Assembly: GCF_042679605.1 (NCBI RefSeq)
Contig: NZ_JBHTMU010000034.1
Location: forward strand, 1-45,134
Source of the DNA: Litorisediminicola beolgyonensis
Lineage (GTDB): Bacteria; Pseudomonadota; Alphaproteobacteria; Rhodobacterales; Rhodobacteraceae
Length of the DNA stretch: 45,134 nucleotides
Reading direction: 5' to 3'
This document shows positions 34,302-41,809 of this stretch, in pieces. Both the position numbers and the translations under genes were made by a program. The notes under the pieces were generated by a model. It was not told where the DNA came from. It made no database searches and saw only the letters and a program-made list of their open reading frames with translations. Numbering within the stretch: the stretch's first letter is position 1; each line of letters starts with the position of its first letter.

Positions 34302-35306
34302 ATGACTGTCACGGTTGGGATCAACGGCTTCGGACGGATCGGACGCTCCACCCTCGCCCATATCGCCGAAAGCGCGCGCAACGACGTCCAGGTGGTCAAG
34401 ATCAACGCCACCGGACCGATCGAGACCTCGGCCCATCTTCTGCGCTACGACAGCGTGCATGGCCGTTTCCCCGGCACCGTAACCGTCAAGGGCGACACGA
34501 TGGATCTGGGCCGCGGGCCGATGCAGGTCTTCTCGACCTATGACCCCGAGGAACTCGACTGGGAGGGCTGCGACGTCGTGCTCGAGTGCACCGGGCAGTT
34601 CAACGACGGCCAGAAGGCGGACGTGCATCTCCGCCGCGGCGCCCGCAAGGTGCTGATCTCGGCGCCCGCGAAGAATGTCGAGCGCACCGTGGTCTACGGC
34701 GTCAACCACCGCGACCTGCGCCCCGAAGAGCGGATGATCTCGAACGGGTCCTGCACCACCAATTGCCTTGCGCCTCTGGCCAAGGTGCTGGACGAGGCGA
34801 TCGGGATCGAGGGCGGCGTGATGACCACGATCCACTCCTATACCGGCGACCAGCCGACGCTCGACCGTCGCCACAGCGACCTCTACCGCGCCCGCGCCGC
34901 CGCGATGGCGATGATCCCGACCTCGACCGGTGCGGCCAAGGCGCTGGGCGAGGTGCTTCCGAACCTGCGCGGCAAGCTCGACGGCTCGGCCATCCGGGTG
35001 CCGACGCCGAATGTCTCGGCGGTCGATCTGACCTTCGAGGCGGGCCGCGACGTCACCGTCCAGGACGTCAACGAGGTGGTGCGCGAGGCCGCCTCGGGCC
35101 GGATGGGCATGGTACTGGCCTACGACCCCGAGCCCAAGGTATCGGTCGATTTCAACCACACCACCCAGAGCTCGATCTTTGCACCCGACCAGACCAAGGT
35201 CGTCGGTCGCCGCCTTGTCCGGGTCCTGGCCTGGTACGACAACGAATGGGGCTTCTCGGCGCGGATGGCCGATGTGGCCGGGACGATGGGCCGGCTGCTG
35301 CACTGA
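34302..35306 (+). CDS. gap: Glyceraldehyde-3-phosphate dehydrogenase, probable NADP-type paralogue
   Basis: 334-residue type I GAPDH. Seen: GINGFGRIGRSTL, active-site SCTTNCLAP (Cys151), SYTGDQPTLD and YDNEWGF near the end. Cofactor-specificity positions differ from the second copy: where NAD enzymes have Asp after IN (INDL), this one has Ala36 (INATGP), and the loop after LD is Arg189-Arg190 instead of Leu-Pro. Loss of the Asp and gain of basic residues suggests NADP(H), so a gluconeogenic/Calvin or NADPH-forming role is possible. AGGGAG precedes the ATG. Confidence 0.95.
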   Translation: MTVTVGINGFGRIGRSTLAHIAESARNDVQVVKINATGPIETSAHLLRYDSVHGRFPGTVTVKGDTMDLGRGPMQVFSTYDPEELDWEGCDVVLECTGQFNDGQKADVHLRRGARKVLISAPAKNVERTVVYGVNHRDLRPEERMISNGSCTTNCLAPLAKVLDEAIGIEGGVMTTIHSYTGDQPTLDRRHSDLYRARAAAMAMIPTSTGAAKALGEVLPNLRGKLDGSAIRVPTPNVSAVDLTFEAGRDVTVQDVNEVVREAASGRMGMVLAYDPEPKVSVDFNHTTQSSIFAPDQTKVVGRRLVRVLAWYDNEWGFSARMADVAGTMGRLLH

Positions 35307-35333
35307 CGCGCCGCTCCTTACTTGCTCGATTTG

Positions 35334-35362
35334 ACGCCTCGCCGGTCCGGCGGGGCGTTTTT
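35334..35362 (+). terminator. Rho-independent terminator after the first gap gene
   Basis: Stem ACGCCTCGCCG / CGGCGGGGCGT (one G-T wobble), 3-base loop, then TTTTT. Confidence 0.88.
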
Positions 35363-35528
35363 CTGTGCTTGGGCCGTTTCACGAAGCGCGAAATCGCCGC
35401 CTGAACCGGGGTTGCAGACCATGCCGCCTGCGCCTTCCGGTCGATAGCCGGGGACCGCGGGCACCGGCATCTCTGTCCTCACACAGCCCGGGCAATCCGC
35501 CCCGGCGCCTCGCCCGAAAGGACAGACC

Positions 35529-35780
35529 ATGACGCTTCGTTCCCTCACCGCCGCCACTCTCCTTGCCGCCATTGCCGCCACAGGCGCGATGGCCTCCGAA
35601 GGCACCGTCTCGCCCGAGCAGGACAGCGCGATCCGCGAAAAGCTCACCGACGAAGGCTACGAGGTCCGCAAGATCGAGATCGAGGACGGCATGATCGAGG
35701 TCTACGCCCTGAAAGATGGCGGCATGTTCGAGCTCTACCTCGATGACCAGCTCGAGATCGTGAAAACCAAGGAGGAGTGA
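35529..35780 (+). CDS. Secreted PepSY-domain-like protein
   Basis: 83 residues: signal peptide (MTLRSLTAATLLAAIAATGAMA) and a 60-residue PepSY-type domain (AIREKLTDEGYEVRKIEIEDGMIEVYAL ... LYLDDQLEIVK). PepSY domains occur with peptidases and cytochrome b membrane reductases. AAAGGA precedes the ATG. The cytochrome b gene starts 73 bases downstream, and the two are probably co-transcribed. Confidence 0.82.
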   Translation: MTLRSLTAATLLAAIAATGAMASEGTVSPEQDSAIREKLTDEGYEVRKIEIEDGMIEVYALKDGGMFELYLDDQLEIVKTKEE

Positions 35781-35853
35781 CACCGCCCGCGCGCGGCTCA
35801 TCCCCCAAGCGTGCCGCGCGCGCCCCTTTTCCATGACCCCAAGGAGGCCCGCC

Positions 35854-36393
35854 ATGACCGAATATCGCGTCTGGGACCCGTTCATCCGTCTTTTTCACTG
35901 GGCGCTGGTCGCGGGCTTCGCCGCCAATGCGCTCGTCACCGATCCCGAAAGCGCCCTGCACGAGTGGCTCGGATACGCGATCGCGGCGCTCCTGGCGCTG
36001 CGGCTGGTCTGGGGTCTGGTCGGCCCGCGCTTCGCCCGCTTCGCGAGCTTCCTGCCGCACCCCGGAGCGGCGCTCGGCCAGCTCGACGACATCGCCGCGG
36101 GCCGCGCGCGGGTGCATCTCGGCCATACGCCGCTCGGCGCGCTGATGATCCTCAACCTTCTGGGCAGCGTCGCGCTTATCGCGCTCACGGGCTGGATGAT
36201 GACCACGCCCACATGGTTCGGCATCGACTGGGTCGAAGAGGCCCACGAGGCGCTCGTCACCTGGGCCGAGATCTCGGTGATCGTCCATGTCGCCGCGGTG
36301 ATCTGGGAAAGCCGCCGGACCGGCGTCAACCTGCCGCGGGCGATGATCACAGGTGTCAAACGCGTGCCGGAGAGTGCTAGCCTCGCGCCATGA
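35854..36393 (+). CDS. Cytochrome b561-type membrane protein
   Basis: 179 residues, four membrane helices with histidines placed as in bacterial di-haem cytochrome b (FIRLFHWALV, ALHEWLGYA, HLGHTPLGALM, VIVHVAAVIWES). Such proteins pass electrons from quinol to a periplasmic partner; here the PepSY-like protein is a candidate partner. The ATG at 35854 has AAGGAGG; the frame can be read seven codons further upstream. Overlaps the next gene by 4 bases (ATGA). Confidence 0.88.
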   Translation: MTEYRVWDPFIRLFHWALVAGFAANALVTDPESALHEWLGYAIAALLALRLVWGLVGPRFARFASFLPHPGAALGQLDDIAAGRARVHLGHTPLGALMILNLLGSVALIALTGWMMTTPTWFGIDWVEEAHEALVTWAEISVIVHVAAVIWESRRTGVNLPRAMITGVKRVPESASLAP

Positions 36394-36956
36394 GGCCCGC
36401 CTTCCCCACCCGCCCGGGGCTGCTTCTTGCCCTGATCGCCGCGCAGGTCGCCTGCGCGGTCTTCTACCTCGCCGACGTGGTCGAGGACATGCGGCTTGCG
36501 GGCGGCGTCAGCCTCGACGGCCATTCCGCCTTCGAGCTTCTGGCGACGCTGGTCCTCTGCCTGACGCTGGTCTTCGAATACCGCCTCCTCCTCGCCTATC
36601 GTCGCCGCGCGGCGCATCTGGAGCGGCAGGTCTCGGTCGCGGCCAGCGCCTTTCAGGACGTCATCGCCGAGCAGTTCGCGCTCTGGGGCCTGACCCCGTC
36701 CGAGCGCGAAGTGGCACAGTTCCTGATCAAGGGCTGCGACATCGCCGAGATCGCCCGGCTCAGGTCCTCGGCCGAGGGCACGGTGAAGTCGCATCTGAAC
36801 GCGATCTACCGCAAGGCCGGGGTCAGCGGGCGCGGCGCGCTCCTGTCGCTCCTGATCGACGACCTGATGGACGCTCCGCTCCTGCCGCGCGACGCAGGAG
36901 CCCCTGTCGCCGAGGACACAGGCACCGAGATCGCCGCAGGATCGGCCCGTTTGTGA
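36390..36956 (+). CDS. Membrane-anchored LuxR-type transcriptional regulator
   Basis: 188 residues. Two membrane helices at about 9-29 and 47-68, a short linker helix, then a LuxR/GerE helix-turn-helix at about 100-160 (LTPSEREVAQFLIKGCDIAEIARLR then GTVKSHLNAIYRKAGV). No receiver domain. Membrane-tethered DNA-binding proteins of this kind sense envelope state directly. Translationally coupled to the cytochrome b gene, so redox state of that protein is a plausible signal (inference). Confidence 0.85.
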   Translation: MRPAFPTRPGLLLALIAAQVACAVFYLADVVEDMRLAGGVSLDGHSAFELLATLVLCLTLVFEYRLLLAYRRRAAHLERQVSVAASAFQDVIAEQFALWGLTPSEREVAQFLIKGCDIAEIARLRSSAEGTVKSHLNAIYRKAGVSGRGALLSLLIDDLMDAPLLPRDAGAPVAEDTGTEIAAGSARL

Positions 36957-37024
36957 CATGACAGCGCCGCCCGGACATGCGACGCCAAGGGCATCGTGTC
37001 GTCTACCCCTGCCGCAGGCTTCCC

Positions 37025-37168
37025 ATGACCAACAAACTGGCCCTGTTCATCGGGTCCGCCCTGATCCTGGCCATCGTCGTCGACGGGTTGCTCTTCGGCA
37101 CCGAACACTACGTCTTCCTCGGCAAGAAGTTCTTCGCCCTGCTCGAATGGACCGCCTTCTGGCGCTAG
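37025..37168 (+). CDS. Small single-span membrane protein before gap
   Basis: 47 residues: short N-terminus (MTNKLA), one membrane helix (LFIGSALILAIVVDGLLFG) and a C-terminal tail HYVFLGKKFFALLEWTAFWR rich in aromatic residues. No recognised family. Lies 105 bases before the second gap gene; a strong reading frame for its size, but the ribosome-binding site is weak (GCAGG). Could be longer from 36977, which is less likely. Confidence 0.65.
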   Translation: MTNKLALFIGSALILAIVVDGLLFGTEHYVFLGKKFFALLEWTAFWR

Positions 37169-37219
37169 CTTGACCTCTGCGCGTCCCGTGTCACCTTGAC
37201 GTGAGGACCGCGATTTGCT

Positions 37220-37233
37220 TGTTAGCGGTAACA
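37220..37233. promoter_or_regulatory. Dyad operator before the second gap gene
   Basis: TGTTAGCGGTAACA, a nearly perfect dyad (TGTTA-N4-TAACA) 40 bases before the start codon. Shares CGCTAACA (reverse reading) with two sites upstream of the other gap gene. A TTGACG at 37195-37200 would be the -35 of a promoter that this site overlaps. Confidence 0.55.
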
Positions 37234-37273
37234 GAACCCTGCAGACCGGACCTAACCCGGAGGAGATATCGAC

Positions 37274-38275
37274 ATGACCACCAAAGTCGCGATCAACGGC
37301 TTCGGCCGCATCGGGCGCAACGTTCTGCGCGCCATCGTTGAATCGGGCCGCACCGATATCGAGGTGGTGGCGATCAACGATCTCGGCCCGGTCGAGACCA
37401 ATGCGCACCTTCTGCAATATGACAGCGTGCACGGCCGCTTCCCGGTCGAGGTCAAGACCGACGGCGATACCATTGACGTGGGCCGCGGCCCGATCAACGT
37501 GACCGCCATCCGCGACCCCAAGGACCTGCCCTGGGAGGGCGTCGATGTGGCGCTGGAATGCACCGGCATCTTCACCAGCCGCGAGAGGGCCGCCCTGCAT
37601 CTCGAGAACGGATCGAGCGCGGTCCTCGTGTCCGCCCCTTGCTCGGACGCGCACAAGACCATCGTCTACGGCGTGAACCACCAGAGCCTCACCGCCGATG
37701 ACAAGGTCGTCTCGAACGCGTCCTGCACCACCAACTGCCTGTCGCCGGTTGCCAAGGTTCTGAACGACGCAATCGGCATCAAGCGCGGCTTCATGACCAC
37801 GATCCACAGCTACACCGGCGACCAGCCGACGCTCGACACGATGCACAAGGATCTCTACCGCGCACGCGCCGCGGCGCTCTCGATGATCCCGACCTCGACC
37901 GGCGCGGCCAAGGCCGTGGGCCTCGTGCTGCCCGAGTTGAACGGCAAGCTCGACGGCGTCGCGATCCGCGTGCCGACGCCCAACGTGTCCGTGGTGGACT
38001 TCACCTTCGAGGCCGACCGCGACTGTTCGGTGGACGAGATCAACGACGCGATCCGCGCCGCCGCCGGTGGCCCGCTCAAGGGCATCCTCGGCGTGACCGA
38101 GAAGAAGCTCGTCAGCTCCGACTTCAACCACGACCCGCATTCGTCGATCTTCGCGACCGACCAGACCAAGGTGATGGACGGCAATTTCGTCCGCGTCCTC
38201 AGCTGGTACGACAACGAGTGGGGCTTCTCCTGCCGCATGGCCGACACCGCCGTGGCGATGGGCAAGCTCCTCTGA
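37274..38275 (+). CDS. gap: Glyceraldehyde-3-phosphate dehydrogenase, NAD-type
   Basis: 333-residue type I GAPDH of glycolysis. Seen: INGFGRIGRNVLRAIV, Asp36 in INDLGP (the residue that selects NAD over NADP), active-site SCTTNCLSP, SYTGDQPTLD followed by Thr189-Met190, and YDNEWGF at the C-terminus. Very similar to the copy 3 kb upstream but with NAD-type cofactor positions. GGAGGAGAT lies before the ATG, indicating strong translation. Confidence 0.95.
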   Translation: MTTKVAINGFGRIGRNVLRAIVESGRTDIEVVAINDLGPVETNAHLLQYDSVHGRFPVEVKTDGDTIDVGRGPINVTAIRDPKDLPWEGVDVALECTGIFTSRERAALHLENGSSAVLVSAPCSDAHKTIVYGVNHQSLTADDKVVSNASCTTNCLSPVAKVLNDAIGIKRGFMTTIHSYTGDQPTLDTMHKDLYRARAAALSMIPTSTGAAKAVGLVLPELNGKLDGVAIRVPTPNVSVVDFTFEADRDCSVDEINDAIRAAAGGPLKGILGVTEKKLVSSDFNHDPHSSIFATDQTKVMDGNFVRVLSWYDNEWGFSCRMADTAVAMGKLL

Positions 38276-38306
38276 TCTGACGCCTTTCAGGCGATCTGGA
38301 CCACGG

Positions 38307-38336
38307 AACGGCCGGGCCTCATGCGCCCGGCCGTTT
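38307..38336 (+). terminator. Rho-independent terminator after the second gap gene
   Basis: 11-base perfect stem AACGGCCGGGC / GCCCGGCCGTT, 7-base loop, then TTTC. Confidence 0.8.
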
Positions 38337-38364
38337 CGCGTCCCGGACCTCGCTCAGCGAAGGC

Positions 38365-38766
38365 TCACTCCTGGATCGACTCGAGGTAATAGGCGATCGA
38401 CAGGATGCGCCCGCGCGTCACCGCTTCCGGTCCGCCATAGACGCCGCTGGCCGAGGCCGCGTGGGATTTGAACACCGTGCCCCAGATCGGCATCGGCCCG
38501 CCATGCGCCTTGAGGCTCGTCCGCCCGTCGATCGTGTGGATGACCTTCAGCATCGGAAAGACCCCGTCATTCCCGGCGGAGAGCTGCGTCAGATCGGGGA
38601 TCGCGACGTTCAGAAGCTCGGCCAACGGCCCCTGCCCCTTGCCGCTTTCGCCGTGGCACCCGGCGCAGCCTTCCATGAAATCGGTCTGTCCCATCTCGTC
38701 GGCAGTGGCGGTCGTGCCCGCCAGCGCGATGATCGAGAGAGCGAGTAGATGCGCGCTTGTCCGCAT
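38365..38766 (-). CDS. Small periplasmic cytochrome c
   Basis: 133 residues: signal peptide (MRTSAHLLALSIIALAGTTATA), haem-c site CAGCH, and a probable axial Met in PMPIWG. Mono-haem class I. Paralogue of the cytochrome at 29295 (shared G-M/P-P-V/I-W-G segment and YLESIQE ending). AGGGAGG precedes the ATG. An FNR-like box lies 100 bases before the start, pointing to induction at low oxygen. Confidence 0.9.
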   Translation of the reverse strand: MRTSAHLLALSIIALAGTTATADEMGQTDFMEGCAGCHGESGKGQGPLAELLNVAIPDLTQLSAGNDGVFPMLKVIHTIDGRTSLKAHGGPMPIWGTVFKSHAASASGVYGGPEAVTRGRILSIAYYLESIQE

Positions 38767-38865
38767 GTCTTAATCCTCCCTGTTGCCAAGGCAGCAGACG
38801 AGGCCGCTGCCCCCGTGCCCCTGTCGGCACAGGCTCCATTCCGGGGCACAAGGCCTTTGCGCACA

Positions 38866-38879
38866 ATGATCTGGATCAA
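38866..38879 (-). promoter_or_regulatory. FNR-like box before the second cytochrome c gene
   Basis: On the minus strand TTGAT-CCAG-ATCAT, nine of ten matches to TTGAT-N4-ATCAA. Centre is about 106 bases before the start codon; a class II promoter would then start near 38831. Confidence 0.6.
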
Positions 38880-38919
38880 TCTTCCCGGCCCGGTGGACGT
38901 CCCGGGGCAGCAGTCCGGC

Positions 38920-39540
38920 TCAGCGCTCGATCAGCGTGCTCCGCCAGTCCGACCGCCGCTCCCAGCCGCGAAGCTCCAGCTCCGGCCGGTCAAAAGCCTC
39001 CTGCGGATAGCCGAGACACAGAAGGCCCAACCCGTGCCAGCCAGCGGGCACGTCGAGCAGGCGATCGACCACGTCCGGCGTCAGGATCGACACCCAGCCG
39101 AGACCGATCCCCTTGGCCCGCGCCGCGAGCCAGAGCGTGTGGACCGCGGTCACGCAGGAATAGCGCCGCATTTCCGGCATGCTGGCCGCGCCGAGCCCGC
39201 GCCCCTGCGGGGTCGTCTCGTCGCAATAGACCCCGAGGACCACCGGCGCGTCATGCAGCCCGTGCAGCTGCAGCCGCTCGTAGCGCGCACGCCGCTCGCC
39301 CGAATAGGCCTGAGCCGCCTCCGCGTTGCAGGCATCGACATGCTCCGCAAGCGCCCGGCGCCGCTCCGGATCACCGACCCGGACAAAGCGCCAGGGCTGC
39401 GACAGCCCAACCGAGGGCGCGTGATGGGCGATCGCGAGGAGCCTATCGAGGCAGCCCTCGGGCAGAGGATCAGGGCGGAACCGGCGCACGTCGCGGCGGA
39501 TGCGGACGAGCCGCTCGAACGCCTCGGCCAGGTCGGTCAC
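38920..39540 (-). CDS. bluB: 5,6-dimethylbenzimidazole synthase
   Basis: 206-residue nitroreductase-fold enzyme that fragments reduced FMN to make the lower ligand of vitamin B12. Seen: RRDVRRFRPDPLP at the flavin-binding N-terminus, HHAPSVGLSQPWRF, SCVTAVHTLWLAARAKGIGLGWVSIL and LCLGYPQE, all characteristic of BluB. No cobalamin riboswitch or other cob gene is near. Overlaps the membrane cNMP-binding gene by 4 bases, an unexpected partner. Confidence 0.92.
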   Translation of the reverse strand: MTDLAEAFERLVRIRRDVRRFRPDPLPEGCLDRLLAIAHHAPSVGLSQPWRFVRVGDPERRRALAEHVDACNAEAAQAYSGERRARYERLQLHGLHDAPVVLGVYCDETTPQGRGLGAASMPEMRRYSCVTAVHTLWLAARAKGIGLGWVSILTPDVVDRLLDVPAGWHGLGLLCLGYPQEAFDRPELELRGWERRSDWRSTLIER

Positions 39541-40262
39541 TGGCCCGACCGCAGCTTTCGCAGCGACCGGTTGGCGGCGGCCAGCTTCTCGCCGGTGTCG
39601 CGGGTGAGCCTGTGTTCGACGACGAGCCGCAGGTCGGGATCGCGCTTCAGCTCCTGCCGCAGCACATCGCCCGAGATCACGAAAAGCCGCGCCGTCCTGG
39701 CAACGACCGCCGTCGCTGTCGCAGGACCGCCCGACATAACGTTGATTTCGCCGACAAAACCATCCGTCACCTCGCCGATCTCCTGACCGCCGCTGGTGAT
39801 GACAATCCGCCCGTCGACCACGCAGAAGAGGTTGGTGACCGGCTCGCCCTCACGCGTCAGAAGCGTCCCGGTGCCGAGCTCGATCCAGTTGCCCGCATCG
39901 AGAAACCGCCGCGCCATGTTGGGCGTCATGTCCGGAAACTGCATCGCCAGGAAGGCGCGCTCCTCGGCGCTGAAGCGCAGCCGCATCCGCGCCAGCGCCA
40001 TCCGCGCGAGACCGGCAAGGCTGATCGCGACCCAGGCAAGCTGGATCATCGCCGAGGCGCGGTTGAAGCTTTCGATGAGGCTGACGAGAACGAGACACGC
40101 GGCGGCGAGATTGGCCAGCGTGTAAGTCAGCCCCGACCCGCGCAGAACGCCGAGCTGAAGCGCCGCATAGGCCCCGAGATAGAGCGCAACGCCGATATAT
40201 CCGGCCAGTTCAAACAGGCTGAGGTCTCCATCACCGGCCGCATCCGCCCCGAAGGCAGGCAA
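39537..40262 (-). CDS. Membrane protein with cyclic-nucleotide-binding domain
   Basis: 241 residues. Three membrane helices at about 17-35, 45-62 and 70-88 (a small hydrophobic domain like that of CBU_0592-type proteins), then a cNMP-binding-fold domain at about 105-225 (LLTREGEPVTNLFCVVDGRIVI, then FVGEINVMSGGPATATAVV). No helix-turn-helix follows, so it is not a CRP-type DNA-binding protein. The three-helix plus cNMP layout is like that of eukaryotic Popeye proteins. Start is TTG at 40262, since no ATG or GTG is available in frame. Translationally coupled to bluB. Confidence 0.82.
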   Translation of the reverse strand: MPAFGADAAGDGDLSLFELAGYIGVALYLGAYAALQLGVLRGSGLTYTLANLAAACLVLVSLIESFNRASAMIQLAWVAISLAGLARMALARMRLRFSAEERAFLAMQFPDMTPNMARRFLDAGNWIELGTGTLLTREGEPVTNLFCVVDGRIVITSGGQEIGEVTDGFVGEINVMSGGPATATAVVARTARLFVISGDVLRQELKRDPDLRLVVEHRLTRDTGEKLAAANRSLRKLRSGQ

Positions 40263-40339
40263 GAGATAATCCGGCCCCAGCCCGGAGCCAAGCGAATATT
40301 TCCAGGAGAGTCAGCTTAGGTCCGAACGGGGCAAGCCCT

Positions 40340-40954
40340 TCAGAACACGCCTTCTTCGCGGGCGATCAGCGCCGCCTGCGTGCGGTTCTGGACACCGATC
40401 TTGCGGTAGAGCGTTTTGACATGCAGCTTCACCGTCGGCTCGCGGATGTCGAGATCGCGCGCGATCTCCTTGTTCGACTTGCCTTCCGACAGCCCCCGCA
40501 GCACCTCGTATTCACGCTGGGACAGTTTCTCGCGCAAGGGATGCGACGAGGGATCGTCGCCGCCCCTGAGAAAGTCGATCGGCGCGTATTGCTCGCCGCG
40601 GGCCATGAAATGCACCGCGTTCACGAGGCTCTTTGCCGACAGCGTCTTGGGCAGGAACCCCGCCGCGCCCGAGGCCAGGACCTCTTCGGCGACGCTGCGC
40701 GTGGCGGTGCCCGAGATCACCGCAACGCGGTGATCGCCCGGGACGGAGCGCATGCGTTCGAGGCCCGACAGGCCGTTCATCCCGGGCATCGAGAAATCCA
40801 GAAGCACCAGATCGAAATCCGGCTCCTGCTTCACCCGTGACAGCGCCTGAGAGAAATCCGCCGCGGTCTCGGTTTCGATCCCGCCTTCGGCTTCGAGAAA
40901 CGACACCAGCGTATCTCTCAATAGATCGTGGTCGTCGGCAATAAGAATACGCAT
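40340..40954 (-). CDS. NarL/FixJ-type response regulator
   Basis: 204 residues: receiver domain 1-120 with acidic pocket DDHD and phospho-acceptor Asp53 (LVLLDFSMPGMNG), conserved Thr/Ala and Lys (FLPKT), then a LuxR helix-turn-helix (SQREYEVLRGLSEGKSNKEIARDL, TVKLHVKTLYRKIGV). The start is the ATG at 40954; a 30-codon upstream extension is open but lacks a ribosome-binding site. No kinase is adjacent on the same strand; the hybrid kinase at 41810 is the nearest candidate. Confidence 0.92.
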   Translation of the reverse strand: MRILIADDHDLLRDTLVSFLEAEGGIETETAADFSQALSRVKQEPDFDLVLLDFSMPGMNGLSGLERMRSVPGDHRVAVISGTATRSVAEEVLASGAAGFLPKTLSAKSLVNAVHFMARGEQYAPIDFLRGGDDPSSHPLREKLSQREYEVLRGLSEGKSNKEIARDLDIREPTVKLHVKTLYRKIGVQNRTQAALIAREEGVF

Positions 40955-41063
40955 AACAGTTTTGTCCCGCCGCGCGCTTGCGCGCTTGCCGCGGCACGCA
41001 TCCTGCCGCGGTGGCAAATACTGTGCCGCAGCAGCCGTGAGCAATCAACACTTATCCCCATGA

Positions 41064-41093
41064 TGGACGTTGTGACGCCGGGTCACCTATACT
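41064..41093 (+). promoter_or_regulatory. Promoter with internal inverted repeat
   Basis: TGGACG (-35), 18-base spacer, TATACT (-10). The spacer holds GTGAC-N5-GTCAC (41072-41086), a dyad that looks like a regulator site. The first gene downstream starts at 41185. Confidence 0.4.
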
Positions 41094-41184
41094 TAAGGCT
41101 AGTTTATTAAAGCCAAATTGCACTTTGCCCGACCCGCCGATCCATTAATGTGCGGACGCCGCAATTAATTGGAACTTTTCAGAA

Positions 41185-41712
41185 ATGCACCGTGTAAGCC
41201 GTTTCATTTTCGCTGTTTTCGCGAGCGCGACGCTTCTGGTTTCGCCGGCGATTGCAGCCGACCCGCTTCCCGCGCCCGAGGGCGACGTTCTTCTCACCAT
41301 CACCGGCGCCATCGGGCTCACCAACAACCCCGAGGGAGATGCCGCGCTCTTCGACCGCGCGATGCTGGAAGCCCTGCCCGTGCGCACCATCCGCACGGCG
41401 ACGATCTGGACCGAGGGGGTTCAGGAGTTCACCGGCGTGCCGCTCGCCGATCTTCTGGAGCGGATCGAGGTCACAGACCGGCCCTCGCTCCGCGCTGCCG
41501 CGATCAACGACTACGCCATCGACATCCCCGCCGAGGATTGGGAGAACGACGTCGCGCTGATCGCCTACGAGCGCAACGGCGCCGAGATGAGCGTGCGCGA
41601 CAAGGGGCCGCTTTGGGTCATCTACCCGTTCGACGATGCGCCCGAACTGAACACCGAGGTGCATTTCTCCCGCTCGATCTGGCAACTGGACCGGATCGAG
41701 ATCAAGGAGTAA
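41185..41712 (+). CDS. Secreted molybdopterin-oxidoreductase-domain-like protein
   Basis: 175 residues: signal peptide (MHRVSRFIFAVFASATLLVSP) and a domain resembling the sulfite-oxidase molybdopterin-binding fold (TATIWTEGVQEFTGVPLADLLERI, YAIDIPAEDW, YPFDDAPELNTEVHFSRSIWQLDRIEI). There is no cysteine at all, so the Mo-ligating Cys is missing and it is unlikely to be an enzyme. It is encoded directly before a hybrid histidine kinase and may be its periplasmic sensing partner (inference). Confidence 0.82.
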   Translation: MHRVSRFIFAVFASATLLVSPAIAADPLPAPEGDVLLTITGAIGLTNNPEGDAALFDRAMLEALPVRTIRTATIWTEGVQEFTGVPLADLLERIEVTDRPSLRAAAINDYAIDIPAEDWENDVALIAYERNGAEMSVRDKGPLWVIYPFDDAPELNTEVHFSRSIWQLDRIEIKE

Positions 41713-41746
41713 CCCTGTAAGAGAGGCGCGCCGGGCGCCTGTCTTC

Positions 41747-41754
41747 AAGGGAGG
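41747..41754 (+). promoter_or_regulatory. Strong ribosome-binding site before a CTG in the kinase frame
   Basis: AAGGGAGG, followed after 7 bases by CTG at 41762, which is in frame with the histidine kinase and would give the N-terminus xRRTLSDPTTKPTRRSVTW. The GTG at 41810 has no comparable site, so the true start may be this CTG. Confidence 0.45.
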
Positions 41755-41809
41755 TGGCGCACTGCGACGGACCCTGTCCGACCCCACGACGAAACCCACG
41801 CGCAGGTCG

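Noticed and set aside
38767..40339. Cobalamin riboswitch for bluB
   Set aside because: bluB is coupled to the upstream membrane-protein gene, and no B12-box-like sequence is seen before either gene.
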